64,000 nucleotides of DNA from Clostridia bacterium (GTDB taxonomy: Bacteria; Bacillota_A; Clostridia; Christensenellales; Borkfalkiaceae): assembly GCA_017504735.1 (NCBI GenBank), contig JAFVQP010000070.1:25861-89860 (forward strand), in the 5' to 3' direction. Position numbers and translations under genes: made by a program. This document shows, piece by piece, positions 7,885-17,649 of the stretch (position 1 is its first letter; every line of letters starts with the position of its first letter). The notes beneath the pieces are model-generated. The model had not been told where the DNA came from, did no database searches, and worked only from the letters and a program-made list of their open reading frames with translations.

Positions 7885-9786
7885 TCAATATATTTCTACA
7901 ATCTCATAGCAGTTGAAATCTTTGATTTCAAAGAACACTCTACCGTCCTTATATTCAAAATCCAACTCTTGATTTGCAGGCTGTAAAACGACTTTAGCAG
8001 GCTTTGCAGCACACTTAACGGAGGTTGTAACCTTGGAAAGTGTAACGATATCCTCTACAACCTCCACGCCGTCACCGCGCTTCATCGTGTTTGCATACCA
8101 CAGGTGGCAAACCGTCTTACCGTCTTTGTTGTAAAGCGCCGCTTTGCCCGAAGTCGGCAAATCGGTGATTACCGTACGTTCACCCAACAGCATATCCAAT
8201 AAGGGTGCAACCAGCTGTCTAGCGGTCAAGGAACCGTCTTTTGCATACTGCGAGAACAAGTCGGACGCAATATAGATACCGTCCTTCCCTTCCGTGATGC
8301 CTGCGGACACCTTTTTAGGATCGTAAGGTGTGTGCGCATGCGAACAGTAACGGATACCCCTTCTCGTAAAGTAAGGGGATAATTTTTTCGCCAACACTTT
8401 CCCCATCGCCTCGATGTTGTATGCTTTTTCATAGGCTACGAGTGCCATTCCGTTTGCATATTTTAAGGTATAATTTGCCTCAAGATAGCAAGGAATTTCC
8501 TTATCCTCGCCCTTATATTCGCAGCCCAAATCGAACGCCGTTTTACCGTTAAAGGTAATATTACGCCCCATTGCCAACAACTTACCGCCGTTTGCAACGT
8601 ACTGCTTTAATGCAACGTATTCGCTTTCCGACAACGCTACGTCGTCAGCAAGGAAAATTACTTTATAGCGGTTGGAAATTTCCTGTTCGTCAATCAAATC
8701 AAACAAAATCTTTTCCTCGAACAAAATACGGGAAAGCCCGATTCTTCCGTCACCGCCGTGCGGGGAGTACATTGCCGCCTCCGCTAAATATTCACCGCCA
8801 CGCCAAGCCTCACGCGCCGCTACGTACGCATTGGCTTCGCCGATATTTTCATAGGTATAATCATCCAACTTTGCAGAAGGATGCACTTGGTCGCCCACGC
8901 AGTAACCTGCATCCAACGCCAAGCATTGCGCCGCCTCGTATTTGAGCGCCGCTTTGTATTTAAACGCGCCAAATTCCCCCCAGCTACGGTGGAATTTACC
9001 CGTCATGCCGATACAGTTTTTCCCTTGACGACGAAGATATGCCATCGACAGCGGGAAGTGATCGTACCCCCAACCGCCCGTAGGCAATGATTCCGTCTCC
9101 AATTGGTGACAGCAATCCATTCGATCACGTCTGCCAACAGGGAAGTCCCCGCCATTGTGGAAAATAACACAATCGGGTTTAATCGCGTGCACAGCCTTTT
9201 CCAGCCTGTCCGTATATACAGCCAAAACGTCTTTTGCCTGTTGCAAATGGTCTTCATAGCTGTCGAGATCAAGCCCTTTTTTCACCATATCCGCCTGGCA
9301 GTAATCGCAATAACAAGGCCAATCCGCCATGATATCAAAGAATACACCGTCAGGCATATATTTTTTTACCGCTTCTTCCGTTTGTGCCACCAAAATATCC
9401 AAATACGGCGTATTGAAGCAAATTCTACGGAAGTAGGTATCATCACGCTTTTGAAGACCGCCCTCTGCCCTTTCCAGCCATTCTGGATGCTGACGAGCTA
9501 TATGTTCGTCATAACCTGCAGAAAGGTAAATTTTTGCGGATACCCCCACTTCTTTACACGCCTTCACCTGCTCATCCAACAAGCTAATGCTAAGGTGCGG
9601 ATGTCTAAAAAACTTCGTATCCTCATAATAGAAACAGCCGTGATGGCATTTTGCGAACAAGGTAATCGAGTCAATGCCCGATTTTACCAAATTTGCCTTA
9701 AATTCTTCGGCGTCAAAACCTGCGCCAATCCCTTCAATCAATTCTGAAGTATGAAAGTCCAAATGGACACATCTTTTATCCTTCAT
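7885..9786 (-). CDS. Putative cytoplasmic glycoside hydrolase (TIM barrel plus trimerisation-like domain)
   Basis: A 633-residue protein without a signal peptide. Residues 1-330 look like a (beta/alpha)8 barrel: LDFHTSE, ITLFAKCHHG, KIYLSAGYDEH, a Cys-rich FDIMADWPCYCDYCQ segment, IFHNGGDF. Residues 340-560 resemble the beta-galactosidase trimerisation (glutamine-amidotransferase-like) domain (YKVIFLADDVALSE...YVANGGKLLAMG), followed by a small C-terminal beta domain. Family knowledge places such proteins among hypothetical alpha-fucosidase/beta-galactosidase-like hydrolases; I cannot name the linkage. I chose ATG 9786 because GAGGGAG sits just upstream. It is separated from the operon upstream by a hairpin. 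The 668-residue protein at 60400-62406 has a similar design. Confidence 0.75.
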   Translation of the reverse strand: MKDKRCVHLDFHTSELIEGIGAGFDAEEFKANLVKSGIDSITLFAKCHHGCFYYEDTKFFRHPHLSISLLDEQVKACKEVGVSAKIYLSAGYDEHIARQHPEWLERAEGGLQKRDDTYFRRICFNTPYLDILVAQTEEAVKKYMPDGVFFDIMADWPCYCDYCQADMVKKGLDLDSYEDHLQQAKDVLAVYTDRLEKAVHAIKPDCVIFHNGGDFPVGRRDRMDCCHQLETESLPTGGWGYDHFPLSMAYLRRQGKNCIGMTGKFHRSWGEFGAFKYKAALKYEAAQCLALDAGYCVGDQVHPSAKLDDYTYENIGEANAYVAAREAWRGGEYLAEAAMYSPHGGDGRIGLSRILFEEKILFDLIDEQEISNRYKVIFLADDVALSESEYVALKQYVANGGKLLAMGRNITFNGKTAFDLGCEYKGEDKEIPCYLEANYTLKYANGMALVAYEKAYNIEAMGKVLAKKLSPYFTRRGIRYCSHAHTPYDPKKVSAGITEGKDGIYIASDLFSQYAKDGSLTARQLVAPLLDMLLGERTVITDLPTSGKAALYNKDGKTVCHLWYANTMKRGDGVEVVEDIVTLSKVTTSVKCAAKPAKVVLQPANQELDFEYKDGRVFFEIKDFNCYEIVEIY

Positions 9787-9855
9787 TTTCAAGCTCCCTC
9801 TTTTTAGGCTATACCGCAATCGTACTATGGTAGAGCCAAGTGTTAAAAGCACAAC

Positions 9856-9900
9856 GATGAGTTCTGCACAAGGCAGAACCCACCATCATGTTTTTTTTGA
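9856..9900 (-). terminator. Hairpin after the DUF4886 lipoprotein gene
   Basis: GTTCTGC (9861-9867) pairs with GCAGAAC (9873-9879), with outer GATG/CATC pairing. An A-tract precedes it and CTTTTAA follows on the minus strand. It plausibly ends the long surface-protein operon, though the U-tract is weak. Confidence 0.5.
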
Positions 9901-11607
9901 TTAATTCTTAATCTTAGAATTTGTTACAACGAAAGGATTTACCAATGCGTTGGTAACACATTCACGAATAACCTCGCCTTCCTTATTATCTACGTTGGGA
10001 GGCAAATAGGAAATTTCACTAGGCATGTAACCCGTCAACGTACAGAACATTGCAAGGGACGAAGTGAAACGTCCTTCATATACGGACAAGTGTGCGCCAT
10101 CGCGGTTCCATTCGTTAAGCGTATTCACAAATTCTTCGCCTTCACCAGGGTAATAGTCACCGATGTAAGAGGTACGACCATTTTGAATAGCAGTGCCTGC
10201 AGGAGAAATCAAGCAGAAGTTATCGTTCGTCACAATCTTTTCCTGCACAGCCGAAACAATCGAGTTGTACATATTCATTTGGTTGTTGCCGTACAAGCCG
10301 CCGAACCAACCCGACCCCGTAGGATATGCCCAAGTCATATTCCAAACGAGTTTCATATTTTCGTTCGTTGCAATACCTTTTACGTATTCAATCAAACCAT
10401 CCAAATCGCTGTTATAGCTTGCTACGTTACCGCTGTTACCGCTTTGCTGTTGCAAGCTGATGAAATCCCAATCCGTAAAACGAATACCAGTCATCATCGT
10501 TTGACCCGTCAAGGTGTTCCAAGTATCATTCTGATAATACGTAAATTCGTATGCGTTAACCTTATCGCCTATGCCTTGGCTGTTGTTGTAATGCGTATTA
10601 AGCGTACAACCACCGATTACGAGGTTACCGATTACAACGTTGGTAAAGCCAACCGACTTCGCAATTTGAGGCAACCAGTTTACGGTATCCTGCGAGAAAC
10701 TGTTACCAATCATCAAAAGTTTCAAGGTTCTGGTTTCTTTTTCAACCGTTACGGTATAGGCTGCTTTTGCTTCGCCGATGCTTACCACGATTTCATACGT
10801 GCCAACCTTTGCCGTGTTGTACTTGGAAGTATCTACAGTGTAATAATCTACGCCATTTTCCGTTGTGCCATCTGTATATTCAACGTTTACAACGCCGTCA
10901 AATACAAACTTATCGCCAACCTTAAACGTCGTTCTTTGACCAGACAACGTAAGTGCCTTCACTGCTTTCACTGTATTGATAATCTGTACGGATACGGTTG
11001 CAGTTGCCGTTTGCCCGTTGTGGGTAGCCTTGATGGTTACTGTCGTTGTGCCAAGCGCAGTGCCCTTAAGCACACCGTCTTCAACGCTTGCGATTTCCGC
11101 GTCAGCCACTTCGTATTCCAAAGCTGCATCTGTAACAAGCTCGTCACCAAACTTAACAATCGCATTCAAATCCAACGTTGCGTTTGCGTATAACGATACT
11201 TTGTTATTGTAATAAGGCGTAGCCACCGAAAGCTCGGGCATCGCGCTCTTTTCCTTTACTTTGACAAGACACATTGCCATTTCGCCGCCAAATTCCGCAT
11301 AGACAACCGTTTCACCGGGAGCAAGGGCGGTAATAACGCCCTTATTGCTCACCGATGCAATTTCCTTGTCGCGAACCGAATAGAATACGTATACGTTTTT
11401 CTTCGAGGTCACAACCTCCGTTTGCTTGCTTTCACCGATTTCTAAAGTTAATTCAGTTTGCACGAATTCGATAGAATTGGCACTTTCTTGAATAGAGGAA
11501 TTATTCCCCAAAGAATCGCTTCCCGATTGTTTTCCGCCTTCGCCAAGGGAACACCCGCAAAATGCAAGCATCATCGTAGCAAGAGCGCAAGATAATATTT
11601 TTTTCAT
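9901..11607 (-). CDS. Ig-like/DUF4886 lipoprotein
   Basis: A 568-residue lipoprotein; FCGC places the modified Cys near residue 19. Residues 50-120 and 125-210 are BIG2-like Ig domains (EIGESKQTEV...ASVSNKGVITALAPG; ASVEDGVLKGTALGTTTVTIKA). Residues 215-290 are a third Ig-like domain of the Big_3 type. Residues 295-560 are DUF4886, an SGNH-hydrolase-like fold with the nucleophile block MIGNSFSQDTVNWLPQIAK, GGCTLNTHY, and a late DGAHLSVYEGR block supplying the likely catalytic Asp and His. Family knowledge suggests an esterase-like role on surface glycans; this is not demonstrated. It is the last gene of the operon, 12 bases behind the DUF4838 gene. A short cytoplasmic relative is at 59477. 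Confidence 0.8.
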   Translation of the reverse strand: MKKILSCALATMMLAFCGCSLGEGGKQSGSDSLGNNSSIQESANSIEFVQTELTLEIGESKQTEVVTSKKNVYVFYSVRDKEIASVSNKGVITALAPGETVVYAEFGGEMAMCLVKVKEKSAMPELSVATPYYNNKVSLYANATLDLNAIVKFGDELVTDAALEYEVADAEIASVEDGVLKGTALGTTTVTIKATHNGQTATATVSVQIINTVKAVKALTLSGQRTTFKVGDKFVFDGVVNVEYTDGTTENGVDYYTVDTSKYNTAKVGTYEIVVSIGEAKAAYTVTVEKETRTLKLLMIGNSFSQDTVNWLPQIAKSVGFTNVVIGNLVIGGCTLNTHYNNSQGIGDKVNAYEFTYYQNDTWNTLTGQTMMTGIRFTDWDFISLQQQSGNSGNVASYNSDLDGLIEYVKGIATNENMKLVWNMTWAYPTGSGWFGGLYGNNQMNMYNSIVSAVQEKIVTNDNFCLISPAGTAIQNGRTSYIGDYYPGEGEEFVNTLNEWNRDGAHLSVYEGRFTSSLAMFCTLTGYMPSEISYLPPNVDNKEGEVIRECVTNALVNPFVVTNSKIKN

Positions 11608-11619
11608 AAGTGCCTCCTA

Positions 11620-13560
11620 TTACTTCATGAGATCGTCGCCCAAAGGCTGACCTTCCATTACGTGCGTCAATCTAAAGTAGTTTACGTAATACTTAAACGT
11701 AGCTTTAAATTCCGCCATTTCTTCCGCAGAGTAGTAGGACGAAAGGAGCGTAATCTTCAAGTACAAAGGCATTAAACGTTCCTTCATAATTCTCGATTCC
11801 AACTTCTCATGCAATGCGGGATCGCTCGTTCTATATTTTTCAATGCTTTCCAAAGCTGCGTCAAATTGCTCGTCCATGCGCGTAACAACCGCCTGCGACC
11901 AGATTTCAACGCTTTGTACGTCACCGTAAATACCACCCGCACCAGGGTTTACCATCGTATGATAATAGATATATCTATCACGCATAATTTCGTAGAATTC
12001 GTACATATATTCTGCAGCGTCTTTATAGTACGCGTTCATGAATTTTTGTACAAGGTCGGTATAGGACAAGCTTAAATCCCACATCAACCAAGATTCTACG
12101 TACGAACGCATTTCACGGAAGCCCGTTACGTAAGCAGCAGCCGACTGCGAAGTAATCGAAATAACGCCCTGTTCTTTACATTCTTCATACATACCTTGCA
12201 CGGTGTTGAAGTTATGGAAGTTAACAAAGTATGCGTGGAAGTTAATGTCGTACAAATACATCAAGATTTGTCCGCTTGCAATTGCGCTCCAGTCCTTCAT
12301 ATCCTTGTATACGTCTGCGTTGATACCGCTTTCAATTTGATAAGCGTAGTTCGTTTCAATCGGCGTATAGAAAATAAGCAAATCTTCATGGGGATCTACT
12401 CTGTCGCTGTAAGGTACAATTTCACCGCTTTCCGTCGTCTTTACGGGAGCATATCTTGTTCCGTAATACGCATAGATAACGTAGAATACTTCTCTACCAG
12501 GTTGATTTTCTTCAAGCCAAGCGTTTGCAATTTCAATAACGTTGTTCATCAAAGCAACCTGAAGACCGCCTTGATTCAAAGCATAATCTTCCATCGCCTG
12601 CTTACATCTATCACATTCGCAGTGACCGATAACGTCTTCTTGACCAAACATGAAGTAGGTTGCATCAGGGAACTGCAAGAAATAATCGATAAATCTCTGT
12701 GCGATTACTCTTTCAAGTACTTCACCGCCCGTATAGCAAAGCTGAGAAGTATTCGTATCAAACCAGTCAGGGTGATGCTGTTGATAGGTCTTACCTTCAC
12801 AACCAGGTTCACCGCAAGTACAAGGCTTGTTACGTACTACGTACTTCGACGCCTGACCATGACCCCAGTTAACGAACCCATAGGATTCCTGAGGGTAAAT
12901 CATACGATATCTCATATTACTAAGGCTGTCGTCACGCATTTCAGCGTGTACCAAGCTACGAATTTGGAAGGAAGGATTTACAACGTATCCCGTATAATCA
13001 TACAAGGGAATATCCTTCTTCTTTTCAACGTAAATTTCATCCGCTGCATAGAATTCGTAGTTGATTGCATCCTTTAAGAAATCGTAAACACCGTGCAATA
13101 CACCGCTGCTCGTCGTATAATCGGGGCAGGAAATAAACACGTTGTTGCCTACCGTTTCGATATAGTACCCAGAGTCGATAATCTCACTGGAGGATAACGT
13201 CTTGCCAACTTGGCTATCCCAAAGGTCAGTATGACCCAAGGAAATAACGCGGGTTTTTGCCTTTGTATTGCTTTCTTTTGCAACAGCAATACTGCTTCCC
13301 GTCGAATTTGCCAAGTTTTGCGCCAACTCACTTGCGGCCAATTCTTCGTAGAAGTTTGCATCGTCACGAAGCACTACGGTATAGCCGCTAACACCGCCGC
13401 GGTAGAGGTATTCGCCTTCTACCACTTGCAGTTCTTGCGAACTGCTGTTTTCTTCCACCGACGAATCGCCAGCAGTGCCGTTATTACAAGCAGCCAAAGT
13501 GCTTAAAAACAAGGCGGAGCACAATGCCGAAGCAATTACTCTAATAATATTTTTCTTCAT
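11620..13560 (-). CDS. DUF4838 glycan-active lipoprotein
   Basis: A 646-residue lipoprotein with signal ending LAAC (Cys25). Residues 50-170 resemble the non-catalytic N-terminal domain that precedes alpha-glucuronidase-like barrels (ELAQNLANSTGSS...VISLGHTD...GVLHGVYDFLKD). Residues 180-560 match DUF4838, a TIM-barrel family of presumed glycoside hydrolases; visible hallmarks are FMFGQEDVIGHCECDRCKQAM near 315 and the FYVIYAYYGTRYAPV strand. An extra CTCGEPGCEG loop near 240 may bind metal. It lies 15 bases after the Ig-like surface protein gene, downstream of sugar permeases, consistent with extracellular glycan processing for import. The exact activity is unknown. Confidence 0.8.
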   Translation of the reverse strand: MKKNIIRVIASALCSALFLSTLAACNNGTAGDSSVEENSSSQELQVVEGEYLYRGGVSGYTVVLRDDANFYEELAASELAQNLANSTGSSIAVAKESNTKAKTRVISLGHTDLWDSQVGKTLSSSEIIDSGYYIETVGNNVFISCPDYTTSSGVLHGVYDFLKDAINYEFYAADEIYVEKKKDIPLYDYTGYVVNPSFQIRSLVHAEMRDDSLSNMRYRMIYPQESYGFVNWGHGQASKYVVRNKPCTCGEPGCEGKTYQQHHPDWFDTNTSQLCYTGGEVLERVIAQRFIDYFLQFPDATYFMFGQEDVIGHCECDRCKQAMEDYALNQGGLQVALMNNVIEIANAWLEENQPGREVFYVIYAYYGTRYAPVKTTESGEIVPYSDRVDPHEDLLIFYTPIETNYAYQIESGINADVYKDMKDWSAIASGQILMYLYDINFHAYFVNFHNFNTVQGMYEECKEQGVISITSQSAAAYVTGFREMRSYVESWLMWDLSLSYTDLVQKFMNAYYKDAAEYMYEFYEIMRDRYIYYHTMVNPGAGGIYGDVQSVEIWSQAVVTRMDEQFDAALESIEKYRTSDPALHEKLESRIMKERLMPLYLKITLLSSYYSAEEMAEFKATFKYYVNYFRLTHVMEGQPLGDDLMK

Positions 13561-13575
13561 TTTTATCTCTCCTCC

Positions 13576-16500
13576 TTATTTCACCCAGAACTCGTATTCT
13601 TTTACAGTGTAATTGTAATATTCGTCGAATGCAACTACTCTCAAGACGTAGAGCCCTTTCTTTTCCGTGATAAACGCATTGTCGTTTGCCTTGAAGTGAG
13701 AATCATAAATACCATGATCTTTGCTCAACAAGGACGTTACTTCACCGTTCTTCACGTAATGCAACAAGCGCATTTCGCTGTCAGGAAGTCTAACCATTAC
13801 CTGAATGTAGCAATTGTCACCGTTATCCGTTGCCGAATAGGTCGGGATCGTAACCGCTTCACCCACTTGGTAGGTATCCTTTAACGAGTCTGCAACCGTA
13901 AGTATAGGCGCAGTTTCATCGCTAACGAGAATCATATAAGGAAGCGACATGGTATTGCCATGCGTATCCTTTGCAAGATACGTTACTTCGTAAGAACCTG
14001 CTTTATTAAACGTGTAGTCCACAGGTTGATTTGCAGGACCGCTAGCGAGTACCTGACCGTTCATCTGAAGCGAAACGGTAAATTCGCTAATTTGACCAAG
14101 TACGTCAAATGCCTTCGCCGTAGGAATGTTTGCCTTCGCACCAAGCTTTTGACGAAGAAGGAATACGTCGTCTAATACAATGATAGGTTTAATTTCATCC
14201 AGCGCTTTGTCAATACTGCTCTTGTTGTAACCCATAGCCTGGTTGCAAATCTTACTAATCGAGATCGAAGCATCACTGCTAACACTTCTGAAACCAATCG
14301 TGAAGTAAACCCAATCAGAGAAACCTTGGAATTCGTCCCCATCATCGTAAGTTTCGATAATAGCGATTGCTTCACCGCTGGTATCGATGATCTTATAATC
14401 CTTTGCCGAATAGGTAAAGGACAAAATCCCCTTACTTTCCGCATATGCCGACATATACGAATCGTTTGGTAATTGCATCGTCCACTTATTCGTTGCTTGC
14501 GTGTAGAAGAAGTTAAAGGTTACGGACAAGCTTGTATCCTTAGCGTCCGTCATGGTAATGTACATTTCCGAGAAGTTTGCCTTTTCTACTTCGTACATCA
14601 AAGCAAGGGAGAATTCTTTCGTGCTAAGTGCATTCAAGAACGTACCGCTTGCGTTATCGTTAAATGCAAGCTCCAACTCACTCTTTTGATCGATAAACTG
14701 CAAGCCATCCTCGGTGTAAAAATACTTACTCTTGTATTTACCTTCTTCCGCATCCACTACGTTAAACGTCTGTTCCCAGGTTGCCGTACCGGTTGAGCCT
14801 TCCGCAACGTAACGAATGGTTACTTCGTTGCCTTCTACTTTAAACGAATCGCTTACCAATTCGCCGTTTACGTAGGTCTTGCAATCCAAAGTCTTCAATA
14901 CCCCATCCACTGTTTCGACAACCAAAACTTCAGGGAAGTCATAATTAAAGCCCTTGAGCAATACAGAAGTAAATTCAGGTTCCGATACAAACTTAGGCGC
15001 TGCAATTTCTTGCGAACGAATGGTTACGACACCATACCCTACGTTTCCGTAGTAGTCGGTTGCCTGATAAACCACCTTGTAATCGCCAAGCTCGTTAAGC
15101 ACCAACTTATCCTTGATATTAAGAAGCTTTTTGCTAGGGCTATATACAGCACGTTCCGTAATCAACGTACCGCTGCCGCCGTAAATGGTAATGTCCTCTA
15201 CGTAAGGCACGTATGCAACTTCGTAAACGTCCATTTCCACCAAATCATCTTCGATACCAATATAGATGTTGGGTGCCTTTTTCTGCGCAGTAATTTCAAT
15301 GCGCTCTTCTACACTATTACCAGAATAGTCTTCTGCATAATAGATAATTTCATAGGTACCTTCATAATCAACGTAGAAGGATTCGCCATCGTTTGCAACG
15401 GTGATTTTTTTACCGTTCTCGTTGATATGGTTTACCCAAACGTTGGTTTTAAGCGTCTTATCCAATGCATCCTTTACGGTGAAAGGAATGATGGGGAAAC
15501 GAGTACCAACCTCTGCCGTAGGCAATCTATCCGTCATATCGTAGTCAAACGAAATGCTGGGTGCCTGATTGTCGATGATATCGTTGGCAAAATTGTAACC
15601 GCCGAACGCCTTAATCAACAAAACGCCTTCTGCTTTAGAGAAACCGCCTGCGCTAACCGTTACGGATACTTCATCACCTTTAAAGCCTTCCCAAGGATCG
15701 CTCTTATATTTATCGGGAGCGTCAAGGTCGTTAATCAAGTAGTTTCTGAAGTCCCCATTCGTACGAGGGCCGATAAACAATTCTTTAGAATTATGGTCAA
15801 GCGCAAGGGTCAACGCCGTTTCCGAAACAGTTTTGTTGTTGAAATCTTCGCCGATACGGCTCCAACCACGGAAGCTGTGGAATACCTGCGTACCGTAAAA
15901 ACCGCTCGTATGGAAATACGATCTTTCATAACCGCCGTACAATCTATTGGCTGCACCAGCTTTTACGTACGACGTCATACCAGCACCGTCCACAACGTTT
16001 GAGGTTTGGATGATATATTCTACGTAATTGCTTTCATCTGCCAAATCCGTCACGCGAACCGTCAAGTTATCAAAGTCCGTTTCACCGTAAACGCTAGGCT
16101 CAACGATCATTTCAAGGAAGTTGAAATCTGCGGTCAAATCCGCAACCTTCAAATTCGTAGCGAAGGTGATCGATTGACCCGCTTTGAAATGTACCTTTGC
16201 GCCATAGGTATCTTTCGTAAGTTCATAAGGGCAGCTGCCAACAAAGAACTTACCATATTCCACCTTCATATTCTCATCCGCAATGATCATGTCTTGAGGT
16301 CTGCGGATTGCCATATAGGTTTTCGTTTCCTCTACGCGGTTACCGTCAACCGTCGCGTAATAGGTTACTTGGTAACGGCCAGCCTGTTCAATGGTAAACT
16401 TGTCGCTGCCGTAAATCCCGCCGCTGGGATATACGATCTTCATGCCTTCCGCATATACGTTTGCGGAATTCATTTTATAATCCTTCGCCTCGATTACGTC

Positions 16501-16644
16501 ACCGATATAGACGTTGGGACCGCTTACCGCTGCGCTTGCCACACTTTGCTTCGGGCTAAGCCACCCAAAGCAAAGGAATGCGCAAACCGCGATGCAAAAA
16601 ATCAGCCCGATACGAAGGAAACTGTTTTTCTTTATCGTTTTCAT
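13576..16644 (-). CDS. Large secreted Ig-like surface protein
   Basis: A 1022-residue protein with a type I signal peptide (residues 1-37, cleavage near SVASA) and no lipobox or sorting motif. Several regions have the DUF5011/HYR-type Ig signature, such as GRYQVTYYATVDGN (about 75), GTYEIIYYAEDYSGNSVEERIEI (about 425), LGDYKVVYQATDYYGNVGYGVVTI (about 515), GSYEVTYLAKDTHGN (about 890) and GLYVLRVVAFDEYYNYTVKEYEF (end). Between them, residues 120-370 and 620-840 look like lectin-type beta sandwiches. It starts directly at the stop of the MalG-like permease gene. A ligand-binding role at the surface fits the neighbours, but no enzyme motif is visible. Confidence 0.75.
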   Translation of the reverse strand: MKTIKKNSFLRIGLIFCIAVCAFLCFGWLSPKQSVASAAVSGPNVYIGDVIEAKDYKMNSANVYAEGMKIVYPSGGIYGSDKFTIEQAGRYQVTYYATVDGNRVEETKTYMAIRRPQDMIIADENMKVEYGKFFVGSCPYELTKDTYGAKVHFKAGQSITFATNLKVADLTADFNFLEMIVEPSVYGETDFDNLTVRVTDLADESNYVEYIIQTSNVVDGAGMTSYVKAGAANRLYGGYERSYFHTSGFYGTQVFHSFRGWSRIGEDFNNKTVSETALTLALDHNSKELFIGPRTNGDFRNYLINDLDAPDKYKSDPWEGFKGDEVSVTVSAGGFSKAEGVLLIKAFGGYNFANDIIDNQAPSISFDYDMTDRLPTAEVGTRFPIIPFTVKDALDKTLKTNVWVNHINENGKKITVANDGESFYVDYEGTYEIIYYAEDYSGNSVEERIEITAQKKAPNIYIGIEDDLVEMDVYEVAYVPYVEDITIYGGSGTLITERAVYSPSKKLLNIKDKLVLNELGDYKVVYQATDYYGNVGYGVVTIRSQEIAAPKFVSEPEFTSVLLKGFNYDFPEVLVVETVDGVLKTLDCKTYVNGELVSDSFKVEGNEVTIRYVAEGSTGTATWEQTFNVVDAEEGKYKSKYFYTEDGLQFIDQKSELELAFNDNASGTFLNALSTKEFSLALMYEVEKANFSEMYITMTDAKDTSLSVTFNFFYTQATNKWTMQLPNDSYMSAYAESKGILSFTYSAKDYKIIDTSGEAIAIIETYDDGDEFQGFSDWVYFTIGFRSVSSDASISISKICNQAMGYNKSSIDKALDEIKPIIVLDDVFLLRQKLGAKANIPTAKAFDVLGQISEFTVSLQMNGQVLASGPANQPVDYTFNKAGSYEVTYLAKDTHGNTMSLPYMILVSDETAPILTVADSLKDTYQVGEAVTIPTYSATDNGDNCYIQVMVRLPDSEMRLLHYVKNGEVTSLLSKDHGIYDSHFKANDNAFITEKKGLYVLRVVAFDEYYNYTVKEYEFWVK

Positions 16645-17649
16645 TTATCCTTTAATTCCTCCCACAGATAAATTCACATTAAGTTTCTTGTTGAATATCG
16701 CATAGAATACAACAATAGGGAATGTCATTAAGCAAATACCTGCCAATCTTGGAGGCGTATGTGCGATTTCTACAATTGCCGTATTTTGGAACTGATACAT
16801 ACCATACGCCGCAACAGGGTGCGAAGGCAAATATACCATCGGAATTTGGAAATCGTTCCAAAGCCCGATAAAGTTCAACACAAATACAGCCGAAGTCGTA
16901 CCAGCCGCCAAGGGCACGATGATTTGAAGCATAACCGCCAAAGGCGTCGCTCCGTCAATCTTTGCTGCTTCCGTATAGTCCATAGGAATCATCTTGAACT
17001 GTGCGTAGAAAATCAAGAAATAGGTATTCAAGAAGGTACAACGCATGATCCAAATACCAAGGAAGGTATCGAAAAATCCCAATGCCTGCGATACGGCAAT
17101 TTCACTGGGCATCGAACCAACGATGGGCAATGCCAAGGTAACCAATACGAACATATAGATAAATTCTGAGAATTTATACTTAAATCTAGCCGACGCATAC
17201 CCCATCACCAACGAGGTAAAGGTGAATGCGATGGCACTGCCTACCGAGAACAAAATCGAGTTAACAAACTGCTGGAAAATGTTAAATCTCGCAATAGCAG
17301 GCTTGCCGTTAAAGATTATATCAACTTCAACGTAGAAATGCTTATATGCTTTAGCGTAGTTTTCAAGAGTAATATCCTTGGGCCACCACAGTATATTTCC
17401 CAAACGATCGCTGTTCGCCATTTCCATAAATTCGTATTCGCTAACACTCTTTAACGTCGTTAAAGCTACCCAAAGCAAAGGTAAAATCATCGAAATTACA
17501 TACGCGCCGAGTACAACGCCAAGAGCGATGGCAAGAGGGCTAAATTGTCTTTTCTTCTTACCCTTCGGGCTTACCGTTTCTTTGTGCGTTATCTTTTCCC
17601 ATAAGTCAAGGAAGAAATCTTTTATTGTGGATAAAATTTTATTCACCAT
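16645..17649 (-). CDS. Carbohydrate ABC transporter permease, MalG type
   Basis: A 334-residue inner-membrane protein with six predicted helices and the cytoplasmic EAA loop EAAKIDGATPLAVMLQIIVPL near residue 235, which docks the ATPase. An unusually long charged N-terminus (residues 1-35, ending KGKKKRQFSP) precedes the first helix. Its start overlaps the stop of the MalF-like gene by one base (TAATG), implying translational coupling. It pairs with the gene at 17649-18569 and the binding protein at 18588 to import an oligosaccharide. No ATPase gene is nearby, so it probably uses a shared MsmX-type ATPase encoded elsewhere. Confidence 0.93.
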   Translation of the reverse strand: MVNKILSTIKDFFLDLWEKITHKETVSPKGKKKRQFSPLAIALGVVLGAYVISMILPLLWVALTTLKSVSEYEFMEMANSDRLGNILWWPKDITLENYAKAYKHFYVEVDIIFNGKPAIARFNIFQQFVNSILFSVGSAIAFTFTSLVMGYASARFKYKFSEFIYMFVLVTLALPIVGSMPSEIAVSQALGFFDTFLGIWIMRCTFLNTYFLIFYAQFKMIPMDYTEAAKIDGATPLAVMLQIIVPLAAGTTSAVFVLNFIGLWNDFQIPMVYLPSHPVAAYGMYQFQNTAIVEIAHTPPRLAGICLMTFPIVVFYAIFNKKLNVNLSVGGIKG